This document shows positions 63,613 to 64,000 of a DNA stretch of 64,000 bases, one piece after another (the stretch's first letter is position 1; each line of letters starts with the position of its first letter). The notes below the pieces were generated by a model, which saw only the letters and a program-made list of their open reading frames with translations, searched no databases and was not told the origin of the DNA. Position numbers and translations under genes: made by a program. Source of the stretch: Geomonas oryzae (lineage in GTDB: Bacteria > Desulfobacterota > Desulfuromonadia > Geobacterales > Geobacteraceae); assembly GCF_004117875.1 (NCBI RefSeq), contig NZ_RAHW01000011.1, positions 1-64,000 on the forward strand. The letters run 5' to 3'.

Positions 63613-64000
63613 CCATGTGCTGCACAGCTAGGGCTTTAGCAGTTGATTATTATGTCAGTTCATCGTTAGGATCAGACAATAATTCTGGGTTGTATCCTGA
63701 TACACCATGGAAATCGCTGTACAAACTCAATCACACGATATTGAGTCCAGGCGACCATATATATCTGAAAAAAGGTGATGTTTGGCGCGAAGGCCCAGGC
63801 ATAATTATTTCGTATTCAGGTAATTCTAGCAACAGCATTGAATATAGTACATATGGTAGCGGATCAATGCCGGTAATCAATGGGAGTGTAGTCTTATCTG
63901 GCTGGACTAATAGCGCAGAAGGTAAATTTTATTTAGATTATACTGGTACATGTGAAGGCTTGCTCCAAGATGGATTACCTCTTACTAGAGCATCTACCTC
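63561..64000 (+). CDS. Exported right-handed beta-helix protein (partial, 3' end outside window)
   Basis: An open frame from 63522 to the edge. TTG 63561 gives a good signal peptide (GKSKNIVCVLLTAILLTMCC, then TARALA) followed by VDYYVSSSLGSDNNSGLYPD and TPWKSLYKLNHTI, the N-terminal cap typical of secreted parallel beta-helix proteins (polysaccharide lyase or epimerase-like). ATG 63615 is an alternative start but lies inside the signal peptide. The gene is AT-rich, unlike everything to its left. It probably acts on an extracellular polysaccharide, but the catalytic part is outside the window. Confidence 0.75.
   Translation, partial: MGKSKNIVCVLLTAILLTMCCTARALAVDYYVSSSLGSDNNSGLYPDTPWKSLYKLNHTILSPGDHIYLKKGDVWREGPGIIISYSGNSSNSIEYSTYGSGSMPVINGSVVLSGWTNSAEGKFYLDYTGTCEGLLQDGLPLTRAST

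Overview
The window is GC-rich, densely coded Deltaproteobacterial DNA. It carries several sigma-54 enhancer-binding regulators with matching -24/-12 promoters, an alternative chemosensory operon, a tungsten-type aldehyde:ferredoxin oxidoreductase cluster, a GEMM riboswitch of the Geobacter (cGAMP-like) type and a VPLPA-CTERM protein. Together these suggest a Geobacteraceae chromosome (Geobacter/Geomonas/Citrifermentans-like). That is inferred from gene content, not from a marker gene.

Region 1 (1-22 kb) is a complete LapA-type cell-surface adhesion system. The adhesin runs off the left edge on the minus strand (start 4810). It has an N-terminal retention module, a candidate LapG cleavage site and at least 13 VCBS repeats of 109 residues. 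Further right are an outer-membrane TolC-like channel, a LapG-type periplasmic protease, a degenerate GGDEF-EAL receptor (LapD-like), the LapB-like ABC exporter, the LapC-like membrane fusion protein and a LuxR-type regulator. Between adhesin and exporter genes lies a minus-strand operon that I do not recognise as a described system: an OmpA-AMIN fusion, a small secreted protein, an ExbB/TolQ-like channel, an ExbD/TolR-like protein, a TonB-like protein with an unusual four-cysteine C-terminal region, and a 665-residue exported protein. My best inference is an energised envelope module that serves the adhesin.

Region 2 (22-30 kb) is a polar amino acid ABC transporter operon with an exact-consensus sigma-54 promoter and paired upstream sites. 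Next to it are a sensor kinase with a substrate-binding-protein sensor domain and its sigma-54 activator, apparently a closed sensing and uptake loop. Region 3 (30-34 kb) has small hypothetical genes, an NfeD-type membrane protease, a MarR regulator and YceI.

Region 4 (34-55 kb) is chemosensory: hybrid kinase, CheW and MCP behind a putative sigma-54 promoter, then a second operon (two receiver proteins, CheA, CheW, MCP, CheR, HEAT-repeat protein, CheR, CheB, sigma-54 response regulator) behind another clear sigma-54 promoter. An activator and a divergent PAS/Cache kinase lie immediately upstream.

Region 5 (55-60 kb) is the aldehyde oxidoreductase cluster with ferredoxin, flavoprotein, MoaD-like and E1-like genes. 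Region 6 (60-64 kb) starts with a GEMM riboswitch controlling a MshEN-receiver protein, followed by a VPLPA-CTERM protein, a NusG/RfaH-like antiterminator and a tandem MshEN-like protein. Close to 63.52 kb the composition changes abruptly to AT-rich DNA encoding a beta-helix protein, probably the start of an exopolysaccharide island. Cyclic dinucleotides link both ends of the window: LapD at 15 kb, the riboswitch and MshEN proteins at 60-63 kb.
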